DNA of 64,000 nt from Rhodospirillales bacterium (GTDB lineage: Bacteria > Pseudomonadota > Alphaproteobacteria > Rhodospirillales > Casp-alpha2), in assembly GCA_017644185.1 (NCBI GenBank), contig JAEPMA010000007.1:124001-188000 (forward strand), given 5' to 3'. Of the stretch, positions 8,782 through 17,556 are shown piece after piece. The position numbers and the translations under genes were made by a program. The notes below the pieces were generated by a model that did no database searches, had not been told where the DNA came from, and was given only the letters and a program-made list of their open reading frames with translations. Within the stretch, counting starts at the first letter, position 1. Each line of letters begins with the position of its first letter.

Positions 8782-9105
8782 ATGTTCTGGCTTTTCATGT
8801 TCGGCGCGATTTCGCTCGAAGTGGTGGGCACGATTTCTCTGAAACTCTCGGAAGGCTTCACGAAGCCGATGTTCGTCGCGGTCACGGTGGTCGGGTATCT
8901 GGCAAGTTTCGGATGTCTCGGGCTTGCGTTGAAAGGGTTACCCGTTTCGACGGCCTACGCGATCTGGGCCGGGGTCGGCACGTCATTGGTCGCGATCATC
9001 GGCATGGTGTTCCTGTCGGAGCCCGCGAACATGCTCAAATACATTTCCATCGCGCTGATCGTTATCGGCGTGGTCGGCCTGCATCTGGCGGATCGCCTGG
9101 TTTAA
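8782..9105 (+). CDS. Small multidrug resistance (EmrE/Qac-type) efflux protein
   Basis: The 107-residue product has four hydrophobic helices and the SMR core: Glu13 in LEVVGTISLKLSEGFT, the residue that couples proton and drug exchange, and AYAIWAGVGT in helix three. The VGT after the Glu is like EmrE/Qac proteins; SugE/Gdx guanidinium exporters usually have VWA there. I therefore favour the drug or quaternary-amine branch. The pump would act as an inner-membrane dimer. AAAGGAGA precedes the ATG. Its stop codon overlaps the stop of the convergent DUF454 gene by 4 bases. Confidence 0.9.
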   Translation: MFWLFMFGAISLEVVGTISLKLSEGFTKPMFVAVTVVGYLASFGCLGLALKGLPVSTAYAIWAGVGTSLVAIIGMVFLSEPANMLKYISIALIVIGVVGLHLADRLV

Positions 9106-9560
9106 CCGTCCGTGTCCGGCGGGCGGCTTCGCCGCGTCACGATGTAAAGGGCGGCCGGCAGCATGATCGCACCGACGATGGTCGGCAACTGCCAGTCCTC
9201 TGCGACCCAGATCGCCACGTAAACGAAGCTCAGTGTCATCACTATGACCGCCAGCACCTTGCCGCGGATCGGGATCACTTTGTGAAGATGCCAGTTCCGG
9301 ACGGGCGGGCCGAACGTCGGGTGGGTCCATAACCACGTCTGAAAGCGTTCCGAACTGCGCGAAAAAGCCCAAAGCGCGGCGATCAGGAACACCGTCGTCG
9401 GCATCACGGGGACGAAAATACCGACGATTCCGACGGCGATCATCAACCACCCGAACCCGACCAATAACCACCGCATCCATACTGTCCCGGCGATGGCGGG
9501 GGCGGGCATTTCGGGTGTTGCGGGGTCTTCGTCTTTGATCGGCTCCATGCGATGGAGCAT
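9102..9560 (-). CDS. DUF454/YbaN-family inner-membrane protein
   Basis: The protein has hydrophobic helices at the YbaN signature (LLVGFGWLMIAVGIVGIFVP, then VMPTTVFLIAALWAF) and a second hydrophobic pair (VLAVIVMTLSFVYVAIWV, IVGAIMLPAALYIV). FSRSSERF...WLWTHPTFGPPVRNW is the conserved loop of DUF454. The frame extends upstream to a TTG at 9593, but that is only 17 bases from the divergent HAD gene; I prefer the ATG at 9560 (152 residues), with the ATG at 9548 also possible. Function of the family is unknown. Confidence 0.85.
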   Translation of the reverse strand: MLHRMEPIKDEDPATPEMPAPAIAGTVWMRWLLVGFGWLMIAVGIVGIFVPVMPTTVFLIAALWAFSRSSERFQTWLWTHPTFGPPVRNWHLHKVIPIRGKVLAVIVMTLSFVYVAIWVAEDWQLPTIVGAIMLPAALYIVTRRSRPPDTDG

Positions 9561-9610
9561 ACTCGGCGGAGGACGCAAACGCGAGAACGACAAGGCCCGG
9601 TAATCAAAAG

Positions 9611-10294
9611 ATGATCCCCGATGACCTCCCCTTCGGCGCCGCCATCGGCGATGACGGCGTCTGGCGCCAGGTTTTGACGCGGCTCCCGGGGACAGACCCG
9701 CGTCCGGCGCTGTTTCTGGACCGCGACGGGGTGATCGTCGAGGAAGTACATTACCTCCACAAAGTCGAAGAGATGCAGGTGGTGGCGGGTGCTGCCGATG
9801 TGATCCGTCACGCGAATTCTTTGAGCGTTCCCGTCGTCGTCGTCACCAACCAAGCCGGGATTGGACGCGGCAAATACGGTTGGAAGGAATTCATCGCGGT
9901 TCAGGACGCCATGCTTGACGAACTGGCGTCGGAAGGGGCGTTCGTGAACGCGGTCTTCGCCTGCCCGCATCATTCGAACGGTGTCGCGCCCTATAACGTC
10001 GATAACCATCCGGCCCGCAAACCCAATCCGGGGATGTTGCTGGCGGCGGCCGAACTCCTGCCGATCATGTTTGACGGGTCCTGGATCGTCGGCGACCGCG
10101 CTGGGGATATCGAGGCGGCGAAGCGTGCCGGCTGCGATGGTGGGGTTCATGTCTTTTGCGGGCATGGAAGCGAACCGGGCGAACGCGACGCGGCGATGTC
10201 GCAGCGGACTGGCGGTTTCGAGGTGAAAACGGCGGAGACCATCGCCGATGCGGCCGGGCTGATCCCGCTGCTGGATAAATCAACGGGAGACTAA
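9611..10294 (+). CDS. HAD-family phosphatase, GmhB/HisB-like
   Basis: All four HAD motifs are visible in 227 residues: FLDRDGVI (nucleophile Asp37, acid-base Asp39), VVVTNQAGIGRG, Lys in ARKPNPGM, and IVGDRAGDI. The pattern and length fit the GmhB/histidinol-phosphatase branch, whose best-known member removes the 7-phosphate of heptose bisphosphate. The zinc loop starts CPHH but the later Cys residues of GmhB are absent, so heptose specificity is doubtful. It is followed after 4 bases by the D-aminoacylase gene, which suggests co-transcription but no shared pathway that I can name. Confidence 0.85.
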   Translation: MIPDDLPFGAAIGDDGVWRQVLTRLPGTDPRPALFLDRDGVIVEEVHYLHKVEEMQVVAGAADVIRHANSLSVPVVVVTNQAGIGRGKYGWKEFIAVQDAMLDELASEGAFVNAVFACPHHSNGVAPYNVDNHPARKPNPGMLLAAAELLPIMFDGSWIVGDRAGDIEAAKRAGCDGGVHVFCGHGSEPGERDAAMSQRTGGFEVKTAETIADAAGLIPLLDKSTGD

Positions 10295-10298
10295 ATTC

Positions 10299-11753
10299 AT
10301 GGCCGAACGCGCGGACATCGTGATCGACAATGCGATCATTATCGACGGTACGGGGGCGCCTGGTTTCGCGGGGGGCATCGCCGTTACCGGGGATCGTATT
10401 TCCCTTGTGGGCGATGTTACGGAGATCGAGGCCCGCCATCGGATCGACGCCGGTGGTCACGTCGTCGCCCCGGGCTTTATCGACTGCCACACGCACGATG
10501 ACCGGGTCCTGCTGGACGATCCGGGGATGGCCTGCAAGGTGACCCAAGGGGTGACGACCGTGGTTACCGGGAACTGCGGGGTCAGCCTGGCGCCGTTCCT
10601 GCCGTCGGACGACTGGGATATGCCGGTCCCGATGGCGCTCCTGGGGGATAAAAAGCAGTACAAGTTTCCGAGTTTCGCCGCGTACGCCAAAGCCTTTGAA
10701 CAGGGGCCGGCGGCAATCAACGCGGCGATGCTGTGCGGGCACAATACGCTCCGCGCCGAGGCAATGCAGGGGGATGTGAAACGCCCCGCGACGGATACCG
10801 AGATCGCGCGCATGCAACAAAAAGTGCGTGAAACGATGGAGGCCGGCGCCATCGGCGTCAGTTCCGGCCTGATGTATCCGGCCGGTTTTAACGCCCCCAC
10901 GTCGGAAGTTGCCGCGCTTGCCGAAGTGGCGGGCAAGTTTGGCGGGCTTTATGCGACCCACTTACGCGACGAAGCCGAAAAACTCGTGGACTCCATCGAA
11001 GAGGCCGCCGAGATCGGCCGGGCGGGTCAAGTCGCGGTCGTGCTGTCGCATCATAAGATTACCGGCAAAAACAACTGGGGCGGCACTAAGCTCAGCCTTG
11101 AGCGGATCGAACAGCTGGCCGAGGGACAGACTATCCACTTCGACGTCTATCCCTACGTTGCCAGCGCCACGGCGTTGATGGTCGAGAGAATCTCCGTCGC
11201 CGAGAAGGTGCTGATCGTGGCTTCCGACAAGCATCCGCGCACGGCGGGCTGGTATCTGCACGACATCGCCGAAGAGTGGGGGGTGACGCAGGCAGAGGCC
11301 GCAGAAGAACTGATCCCCGCGCAGGCGATCTATTTCGCGATGCACGAAGACGACGTCAGGCGCGTGCTGAGCCACCCCCGCGCCATGGTCGGCTCGGACG
11401 GAATTCCGGGTACCGATGCGCCGCATCCGCGTCTTTGGGGGACGTTCCCGCGTGTGCTCGGTTATTATTCGCGCCAGGAAAAACTGTTCCCGCTGGAAGT
11501 CGCCGTCCACAAAATGACCGGGCATACGGCGAGTGTGTTCGGCTTTAACGACCGTGGCGTCCTCAAGGTGGGCGCCATTGCCGATATCACCGTGTTCGAT
11601 CCTGAAACCGTGCTCGACCGCGCCACGTTCGAAAAGCCAACGACGCCGTCGGACGGGATTGAGCACGTCATCGTCGGCGGCGAGGTGGTGCTCGAGGACG
11701 GCAAACAGACGCCCGCACGTCCGGGGCGCCTGGTGCGGCGCGATGCAGCATGA
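10299..11753 (+). CDS. N-acyl-D-amino-acid deacylase (D-aminoacylase family)
   Basis: The 484-residue amidohydrolase has the D-aminoacylase signatures: DCHTHDD near residue 65 and TGNCGVS near 90, then THLRDE, LSHHKITG, VGSDGIPG and the C-terminal segment VFGFNDRGVLKVGAIADITV, which closes the beta sandwich. Members hydrolyse N-acyl-D-amino acids, releasing the D-amino acid, in the cytosol. A GGGAG ribosome-binding site overlaps the end of the HAD gene. A D-amino-acid aminotransferase occurs at 47816, but it is far away and a functional link is only a guess. Confidence 0.88.
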   Translation: MAERADIVIDNAIIIDGTGAPGFAGGIAVTGDRISLVGDVTEIEARHRIDAGGHVVAPGFIDCHTHDDRVLLDDPGMACKVTQGVTTVVTGNCGVSLAPFLPSDDWDMPVPMALLGDKKQYKFPSFAAYAKAFEQGPAAINAAMLCGHNTLRAEAMQGDVKRPATDTEIARMQQKVRETMEAGAIGVSSGLMYPAGFNAPTSEVAALAEVAGKFGGLYATHLRDEAEKLVDSIEEAAEIGRAGQVAVVLSHHKITGKNNWGGTKLSLERIEQLAEGQTIHFDVYPYVASATALMVERISVAEKVLIVASDKHPRTAGWYLHDIAEEWGVTQAEAAEELIPAQAIYFAMHEDDVRRVLSHPRAMVGSDGIPGTDAPHPRLWGTFPRVLGYYSRQEKLFPLEVAVHKMTGHTASVFGFNDRGVLKVGAIADITVFDPETVLDRATFEKPTTPSDGIEHVIVGGEVVLEDGKQTPARPGRLVRRDAA

Positions 11754-11843
11754 CAACAAGCCGTCAAAGCAGGTTTAATGTCATAAACGACCTGTTAAGC
11801 TGGCCGGCATAAAAATTAGAAACATCTGGTGCTCGGGATTAGG

Positions 11844-13076
11844 ATGGCGACGTCGAGAGGCAATAAAACCGTCCAGGGTGACGAGTTGGAAGTGCTCCGC
11901 GATGAGATCGCGGCGTTGAAGCGCTGCCTCGCGCATAAGGACGACGATGCGCTTTTCTCGGAAGCCATGGAAAACAGCTCCGAAGCCATCGTGATTTATG
12001 ACGAAGACGGCCTGTTGGTTGCCTGCAATCGGAATTTCCGTGAGCTATACGGTTATTCCGAGGAAGAGGCCAGGAAGGGCGTTCATTTCGGGGAACTCGG
12101 CCGGATCGACGTCGAGCGCGGCAATGTCGTGATCGGGGACGAATACGGGGGTGGTGAAGAGTATCTCGAGCGCAAGGCTGAGTATCGCCGCAAGCTCGAA
12201 GGGTCGTTCGTCGTGCATCTGAAGGATGGCCGATGGATCAGGACCACCGACCGGCGCATGCAGCGGGGCGGGTTCGTCAGCGTTCAGGTCGATATCACCG
12301 ACATCAAGAAAAACGAACAGGCGCTTCGCACCGCAAAGGAAGCCGCCGAAAAGGCGGCACAATTCAAATCTGAATTTCTCGCCAATATCAGCCATGACCT
12401 ACGTACGCCCCTGAACGCGATCATCGGTTTCTCGGAACTGCTGATGTCGGAATTCAAGGGACCCTTGGGGGATCCGGATTACCGGGAATACGTCGGCGAT
12501 ATCAATGCCAGCGGTCATTTACTGCTTTCCATCGTCAACGACTTGCTGGATACGGCCAAGTTGGAAAGCGGCAGGCTGAAGCTGGACTGCGACGAATTCG
12601 ATGCCGGCGACTGCGCTGCGGAAGTGGTGAAGCGGTTGCGTTCGATCACCGACCGCAAGCAACTCGTTATGAAGATCGATATGGCGGCGGGATTTCCGGA
12701 AAAGGTATATGCCGACCGGCGCGCGACCATTCAAATTCTCAACAACCTGATCGCGAACGCGGCCAAGCATTCCGAGGACGGCGCCACCATCAAGATCCGA
12801 TTGCACAACCCCGAGCCTGGATTGAATGCCATCAGCGTGATCGATACCGGCACGGGTATGGGGCCGGAACTGATCGAGAAAGTCGGCGATCCGTTCTTAC
12901 AGGAAGGCTCCTACGCCCTGCATACCGGCGAAAAGGGGGCGGGGCTCGGCCTTTATATATGCTCGAAGCTGATCGCCGCCTTGGGCGGTCGGATGGAGAT
13001 CGAGAGCAAGCTCGGCGAGGGCACCACGGTGACCGTGATTTGGCCCGAGGACTGCGGCGGACCGGGCTGCGCCTGA
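11844..13076 (+). CDS. Orphan PAS-domain sensor histidine kinase
   Basis: From the ATG at 11844 the product has 410 residues (a GTG at 11829 would add five). A PAS domain spans about 35-155 (IVIYDEDGLLVACNRNFREL, VQVDITDIKK). The dimerisation and phosphoacceptor motif FLANISHDLRTPLNAIIGFS places the His at about 184. The ATPase domain has the N box NNLIANAAKHSED, G1 DTGTGMG and G2 GAGLGLYICSKL. There are no membrane helices, so it is a cytosolic kinase. No response regulator gene is adjacent, so its partner is elsewhere. Confidence 0.92.
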   Translation: MATSRGNKTVQGDELEVLRDEIAALKRCLAHKDDDALFSEAMENSSEAIVIYDEDGLLVACNRNFRELYGYSEEEARKGVHFGELGRIDVERGNVVIGDEYGGGEEYLERKAEYRRKLEGSFVVHLKDGRWIRTTDRRMQRGGFVSVQVDITDIKKNEQALRTAKEAAEKAAQFKSEFLANISHDLRTPLNAIIGFSELLMSEFKGPLGDPDYREYVGDINASGHLLLSIVNDLLDTAKLESGRLKLDCDEFDAGDCAAEVVKRLRSITDRKQLVMKIDMAAGFPEKVYADRRATIQILNNLIANAAKHSEDGATIKIRLHNPEPGLNAISVIDTGTGMGPELIEKVGDPFLQEGSYALHTGEKGAGLGLYICSKLIAALGGRMEIESKLGEGTTVTVIWPEDCGGPGCA

Positions 13077-13112
13077 CGATTTCGGCGCAGGCCCGTTTTC
13101 AGCCGTTGTAGT

Positions 13113-14258
13113 TTAATCCAGCGTTTCCATCATCCGGATCATCAGGCGGCAGCGTTCGACGAGGCTCGAATAATAAATGAACTCGTCGTTAGAGTGTGCT
13201 CCGTGTCCGTCGGCCCCCAGGCCGTCGAGGGTCGGTATCCCAAGCGCGCCCGTGAAGTTGCCGTCGGAACCACCCCCCGTCTTGAGGTCTTGGAGGTCGA
13301 AGCCGATTTCTGCGGCGCATTTCTTCGCGTGCTCGAACAGTTTTTCGATTCCTTCGAACTTTTCATACGGCGGACGGTCGATGCCGCCCTCGACATTGAT
13401 CACGCAATCCTTGTCTTCGGGTTCGAGCCCTTCGACGAAGGCCATCACTTCGTTGGCGGCGTCCATATCGGGGATACGGATGTCGACGCTGATTGTGCAG
13501 TCCTCGGGAACGACGTTGGTTAGCGTGCCGCCGTTGATGATACCGACCGAACACGTCTGACCTTTTTCATAATCCGTGAGTGCTTCGAGCTTCAAAATGA
13601 TGTGCGCCATCTCGCGGATCGCCGAGCGGCCGTCCATGTGGCGCGCGCCGGCGTGGGCGGGCACGCCCTTGACCTTGATCTCGTATTGCAGTCTGCCGTT
13701 GCGCGCGGTGACGATCTTGCCGCCTTCGCGGGCCGGTTCGGTGACGAGGACGTACTTATTCTTCTGTCCCTCTTCCGCGATCATCTTCTTCGACGTCGGC
13801 GAGCCGATTTCTTCTTCGGGGATGAACATGAAGGTGACGGGGAGCGGGGTCTCTTTGCCTTCCCGGATCAAGTGGCGCATCGCGTGGAGCGCGATGTAAG
13901 CGCCCGCCTTCATATCGTAGATACCGGGACCGAACACCTTGTCGTCTTCCCGGCGGATGGGGTTCTTGGTCTCCTTGATGCCGATCGCGTGCACGGTATC
14001 CAGATGCGACAGAACGAGGATCCCCGGCCCGTCACCGCCCCAGGGCGTGCGGCACTTGAGGATGTCGCCGAAGCCGTCCCGCCCCGGGGTGCGGTCGATC
14101 TCAAGACCCATGGTCTGGGCTTCGGTTTCGACCTGATTGACCATTTTATTCACCGCCTCGCCGTCGTGGCTCGGGCTTTCGATCTCGACCCAGTTTAGCA
14201 CACCGGCCAAAATTTCCTCGGCGTCGAGTGCAGGCAGGTTCGATTTGGCGTTATCCAT
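13113..14258 (-). CDS. M20-family metallopeptidase, glutamate carboxypeptidase-like
   Basis: The 381-residue protein has the di-zinc M20 residues: His85 and catalytic Asp87 in LSHLDTVH, bridging Asp115 in GPGIYDMKAG, Glu149/Glu150 in PEEEIGS, and a C-terminal His in HGAHSNDE. The dimerisation domain lies between, at about 180-290. It resembles carboxypeptidase G2 (glutamate carboxypeptidase), which cuts C-terminal Glu from peptides and folate analogues. No signal peptide is present. GGGGGAAAAG before the ATG supports the start. It is divergent from the GNAT gene. Confidence 0.9.
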   Translation of the reverse strand: MDNAKSNLPALDAEEILAGVLNWVEIESPSHDGEAVNKMVNQVETEAQTMGLEIDRTPGRDGFGDILKCRTPWGGDGPGILVLSHLDTVHAIGIKETKNPIRREDDKVFGPGIYDMKAGAYIALHAMRHLIREGKETPLPVTFMFIPEEEIGSPTSKKMIAEEGQKNKYVLVTEPAREGGKIVTARNGRLQYEIKVKGVPAHAGARHMDGRSAIREMAHIILKLEALTDYEKGQTCSVGIINGGTLTNVVPEDCTISVDIRIPDMDAANEVMAFVEGLEPEDKDCVINVEGGIDRPPYEKFEGIEKLFEHAKKCAAEIGFDLQDLKTGGGSDGNFTGALGIPTLDGLGADGHGAHSNDEFIYYSSLVERCRLMIRMMETLD

Positions 14259-14293
14259 CTTTTCCCCCGGGAGTTCGGTTGTTATTAGAGTGA

Positions 14294-14309
14294 GCGCCCG
14301 GACGGGCGC
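14294..14309. repeat. Short GC hairpin in the M20-GNAT divergent region
   Basis: GCGCCCG (14294-14300) pairs with CGGGCGC (14303-14309) across two bases, a nearly perfect palindrome. In a divergent promoter region it could be a regulator site, but it is short and GC-rich so chance is possible. Confidence 0.3.
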
Positions 14310-14350
14310 ACACCATTAGGATAATTCACGAACCCGGAGCGTCAAACACC

Positions 14351-14815
14351 ATGTCCGTCATCGATCAATTGAAACTGCGTCAGGCCGTGGCAAACGACGT
14401 CGCCGCCATCGTCAAGTTGTTAAGCGACGACCCGTTGGGCGCGAAACGCGAAAAACCGGGCGATCCGGCCTACGACAAGGCGTTCGCTGAGATCGACAAG
14501 GACCCGAATAATGAGCTCTGGGTGATCGAGGGACCGGATAAACGGGTCTTGGGCATTCTCCAACTCACCTTCATCCCCGGTCTTTCGCACTTGGCGGGGT
14601 GGCGTGCGCAGATCGAAGGTGTTCGGGTTGCGGACGAACTGACGGGCAAGGGTGTCGGAACGTGGTTCTTCAAACAGATGATCGAGCGCGCGCGAGAGAA
14701 GGGCGTTCGAATGGTGCAGTTGACGTCCGACAAGACGCGTAAGGATGCGATTCGGTTTTACGAAGCGCTCGGCTTCACCGCGACCCACGAAGGCTTCAAG
14801 CTGAAGTTCGAGTAG
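14351..14815 (+). CDS. GNAT-family N-acetyltransferase
   Basis: The 154-residue product has a single GNAT fold. The acetyl-CoA loop is VADELTGKGVGTWFFKQMIE, and the C-terminal beta-bulge segment VQLTSDKTRKDAIRFYEALGF is typical. Substrate cannot be read from the sequence. It follows the divergent M20 gene and ends at a large inverted-repeat element. Confidence 0.88.
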   Translation: MSVIDQLKLRQAVANDVAAIVKLLSDDPLGAKREKPGDPAYDKAFAEIDKDPNNELWVIEGPDKRVLGILQLTFIPGLSHLAGWRAQIEGVRVADELTGKGVGTWFFKQMIERAREKGVRMVQLTSDKTRKDAIRFYEALGFTATHEGFKLKFE

Positions 14816-14818
14816 CCT

Positions 14819-14925
14819 CCTCACCTGTCCTCTCCTCTCCTCCATAAATGGAGGAGAGGGACCCTGTCGTAATATAGATTCCGCTCTAATCCCTCTCCCC
14901 TCTCAGGGGGAGAGGTTAGGTGAGG
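14819..14925. repeat. Composite inverted-repeat element (two inner hairpins, outer arms)
   Basis: Outer arms CCTCACCT (14819-14826) and AGGTGAGG (14918-14925) flank two perfect stems: CCTCTCCTCC (14834-14843) with GGAGGAGAGG (14850-14859), and CCTCTCCCC (14892-14900) with GGGGAGAGG (14907-14915). It fills the gap between convergent GNAT and aldehyde dehydrogenase genes and could serve as a two-way terminator. A related element lies at 19479-19602. The composition is like dispersed intergenic repeats common in alphaproteobacteria. Confidence 0.75.
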
Positions 14926-14930
14926 GGGGG

Positions 14931-16316
14931 TTAACCCGGCATTTTGAGGTGATACGACTTCGGCCGGGTCAGGCTGAGATAGCCGAGTGACGAGAGCGCG
15001 GCACCGCGCCCCGTCTCTTTACATCCCGTCCAGCACAATCCCGGGTCGAGGTAGTCCGCCCGGTTCATGAAGATCGTCCCCGTTTCGATCCGGCGGCCGA
15101 TCTTCGCGGCGCGGTTGGCGTCCGCCGTCCAAAGTGACGCGGTCAGGCCGAAATCGCTGTCGTTCATCAACTCGATCGCCTGTTCGTCACTCTCGACTTT
15201 CATGATCCCGACCACCGGGCCGAAGCTTTCGTCGCGCATCACGCGCATGTCGTGGGTGACGTTGGTCAGGATCTGCGGCATCAGATAAGCGCCGCCGTCG
15301 TCTTCGGGGAAAATTTTCGGGTCGATCAGGGGCGTTGCACCCGCCTTGATCGCCTCATCGGTCTGCGCGCGGACTTCTTCGGCAAAGCGCACGTTGGCCA
15401 TCGGCCCCAAAGTGGTCGCTTCATCCAATGGGTTGCCGAGTTTGTAGCCGGAGACGATCTCGACCGCTTTTTCGACGAATTGATCGTATAGCGAGGCCGT
15501 TACGTAAATCCGTTCGATCCCGCAGCAGCACTGCCCGGAATTGAACATCGCGCCGTCGATTAATACGTCCGCGGCGGCCTGAAGATCGGCGTCTTCCATC
15601 ACGTAGCCCGGGTCCTTGCCGCCGAGTTCCAGCCCGACAGCCGTGAACGTGCCCGCCGCCGCCGTTTCGATGGCTTTACCCCCGCCGACTGACCCGGTGA
15701 AGTTGACGAACCCGAACGATTTCGCGGCGATCAAATCGGATGTGGTCTGATGATCCAGGAATACATTCTGGAAGACGTCGGCCGGAACACCCGCCTCGAC
15801 GAAGGCGCGGGCCATCCGTTCCCCGACCAGAAGCGTCTGCGTGGCATGCTTCAAGAGGACCGTGTTGCCCGCGATCAGGGCGGGCGCGACGGTGTTGATC
15901 GCCGTCATGTAGGGATAGTTCCAGGGCGCGATCACCAGCACCACACCAACCGGCTCGCGTTCGATCCGCCGTTGGAAGTTACTGCTTTCTTCGATCACCA
16001 GGGGTTTGAGCGCCTCTCCGGCGATATCGGCCATATAAGACGCGCGTTCCTCGGTGCCGCGAAACTCGCCCCCGTAGCGGATGGGACGGCCCATCATGTG
16101 GGCGAGTTCGGGGACGACGTCCGCCGTCATCTCGCCCAGTCTGGCGACACCGGCGCGCACCAGTTCGATGCGTTTTTCCATCGGGACGTCCTGCCAGTCT
16201 TTCTGCGCTTTCCTGGCGCGGGCGACGGTAGCGAACGCCTCGTCACGGCCGAGAGCCGGACGTTCGGCGTAGATGCTGCCGTCGATGGGGGAGATGCATT
16301 TGAGGGTCGCGGTCAT
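14931..16316 (-). CDS. NAD(P)-dependent aldehyde dehydrogenase
   Basis: The 461-residue enzyme has the ALDH landmarks: PWNYPYMTAINTVAPALIAG, the cofactor-loop NFTGSVGGG, general base Glu230 in LELGGKDP, and the nucleophile Cys264 in FNSGQCCCGIERI. It is nearest in style to short-chain and succinate-semialdehyde type dehydrogenases, but the specific aldehyde is not evident. It is the last gene of the minus-strand TRAP transporter region, separated from dctP by a strong hairpin, so it probably oxidises a product of the imported substrate. Confidence 0.9.
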   Translation of the reverse strand: MTATLKCISPIDGSIYAERPALGRDEAFATVARARKAQKDWQDVPMEKRIELVRAGVARLGEMTADVVPELAHMMGRPIRYGGEFRGTEERASYMADIAGEALKPLVIEESSNFQRRIEREPVGVVLVIAPWNYPYMTAINTVAPALIAGNTVLLKHATQTLLVGERMARAFVEAGVPADVFQNVFLDHQTTSDLIAAKSFGFVNFTGSVGGGKAIETAAAGTFTAVGLELGGKDPGYVMEDADLQAAADVLIDGAMFNSGQCCCGIERIYVTASLYDQFVEKAVEIVSGYKLGNPLDEATTLGPMANVRFAEEVRAQTDEAIKAGATPLIDPKIFPEDDGGAYLMPQILTNVTHDMRVMRDESFGPVVGIMKVESDEQAIELMNDSDFGLTASLWTADANRAAKIGRRIETGTIFMNRADYLDPGLCWTGCKETGRGAALSSLGYLSLTRPKSYHLKMPG

Positions 16317-16379
16317 GAAGATCCCCTGTGAATGAATTTGAATGAGAGCGTCTTCTTAGGACGCGGGAGACGGAACGTA

Positions 16380-16411
16380 AATACCCCCGGCGTATCGACA
16401 CCGGGGGTATT
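16380..16411 (-). terminator. Strong hairpin between dctP and the aldehyde dehydrogenase
   Basis: AATACCCCCGG (16380-16390) pairs perfectly with CCGGGGGTATT (16401-16411), an 11-bp stem with a 10-base loop. Read in the direction of the TRAP genes it is followed by TTACG, a weak T-run. Such structures after binding-protein genes often protect the message or partly terminate, giving more binding protein than downstream enzyme. Confidence 0.65.
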
Positions 16412-16429
16412 CCTGGATTGGCACGCGGA

Positions 16430-17473
16430 TCAGCTGTAACGGTACGGGCGGCCCGCCTTCAGCATGTCGGCGTTGTACTTCTTGAAAATGTCGACGACCT
16501 TTTTCTTGGTCTCGGATTCCGAGGCGATCTCGTCCCAGAATTTGACGGCCGCCTGTTCGACCGTCTCCCACTCTTTGTCGGGGATGGTGGTCAGCTTCAT
16601 CTTGGTGCCGTTGACCCGCAAAGACGCTTCGCCGCCCCAATACCACCACTGGCGATAGTAGTGCGAGCTGTCGAAGGTGACTTTCAAAAGTTCCTTCATC
16701 TTGTCGGGCAGCTTGTTCCAGCTCTCCATATTGGCAAAGAACGATCCGGCCCAGGCACCCGAGATATTGTTGGTGAGGAAGTAGTTGGTCACGTCGGCCC
16801 AACCGACGGTGTAATCCTCGGTGATGCCGGACCATGCGATCCCGTCGAGTTCGCCCGTTTGCACCGCGACCTCGATGTCCTCCCACGGGAGCGTCACCGG
16901 CACGACGCCGAACTGCGCCAGGAAGCGGCCCGCCGTCGGGAACGTGAAGACCCGTTTCCCCTTCAGGTCTTCGAGCGAGTTGATCGGGTCCTTGGTCGCG
17001 AAGTGGCACGGGTCCCATGATCCCGCCGAAATATGCTTTACGCCGACCTTGGAATATTCCGCGTCCCAGATCTCGTTCAGGCCGTACTGGTTGAACAGGA
17101 CCGGCACGTCCAGGGAATAGCGGCTGGCGAACGGGAAGTAGCCGCCGAACACCGTGACTTCGGTCGGGGACGCCATGGAGTCATCGTCAGACTGGACCGC
17201 GTCGATGGTGCCGGATTGCATGGCCCGGAACAGTTCGCCGGTGGGGACGAGCTGGTCGGCGAAGAACAACTCGATCTCCATCTCGCCGGCGGCGATCTTG
17301 TTGAAGCTGTCGATGGCCGGCTTGATCACGTGTTCGGCGAGCGCCGCGCCGGCATAGGTCTGCATGCGCCACTTGATCGGCGATTGAGAATGAACGGCGG
17401 GTGCCGCGAGCGATGCGGCCCCGGCGACACCGGCGGCAGCGCCGGCCTTAAGGAAGTTACGTCTCGTCGTCAT
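16430..17473 (-). CDS. dctP: TRAP transporter substrate-binding protein DctP, Tat-exported
   Basis: From the ATG at 17473 (AGGAGAGGACA upstream) the product has 347 residues. It starts MTTRRNFLKAGAAAGVAGAA, a twin-arginine signal with probable cleavage near AVHSQ. The mature protein has the DctP features: an N-terminal KWRMQTYAG strand and a hinge region DLKGKRVFTFPTAGRFLAQF followed by a Gly-Ile-Ala-Trp motif in ELDGIAWSG. The periplasmic protein delivers a small organic acid to DctQM. Its frame continues upstream into dctM, but the twin-arginine start is far better. The ligand is not evident. Confidence 0.92.
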   Translation of the reverse strand: MTTRRNFLKAGAAAGVAGAASLAAPAVHSQSPIKWRMQTYAGAALAEHVIKPAIDSFNKIAAGEMEIELFFADQLVPTGELFRAMQSGTIDAVQSDDDSMASPTEVTVFGGYFPFASRYSLDVPVLFNQYGLNEIWDAEYSKVGVKHISAGSWDPCHFATKDPINSLEDLKGKRVFTFPTAGRFLAQFGVVPVTLPWEDIEVAVQTGELDGIAWSGITEDYTVGWADVTNYFLTNNISGAWAGSFFANMESWNKLPDKMKELLKVTFDSSHYYRQWWYWGGEASLRVNGTKMKLTTIPDKEWETVEQAAVKFWDEIASESETKKKVVDIFKKYNADMLKAGRPYRYS

Positions 17474-17556
17474 TGTCCTCTCCTGTGGGTTTGCGGTTGT
17501 CCGTTTTCCTGCCCCAAGCGATGTTGTTCGTGGTTCGCCCCTTTGCGGGATCCTGA

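Noticed and set aside
14819..14925. Pyrimidine-rich repeats as a CRISPR array
   Set aside because: There are no equal spacers or repeated units at regular intervals; the element is a set of inverted repeats.
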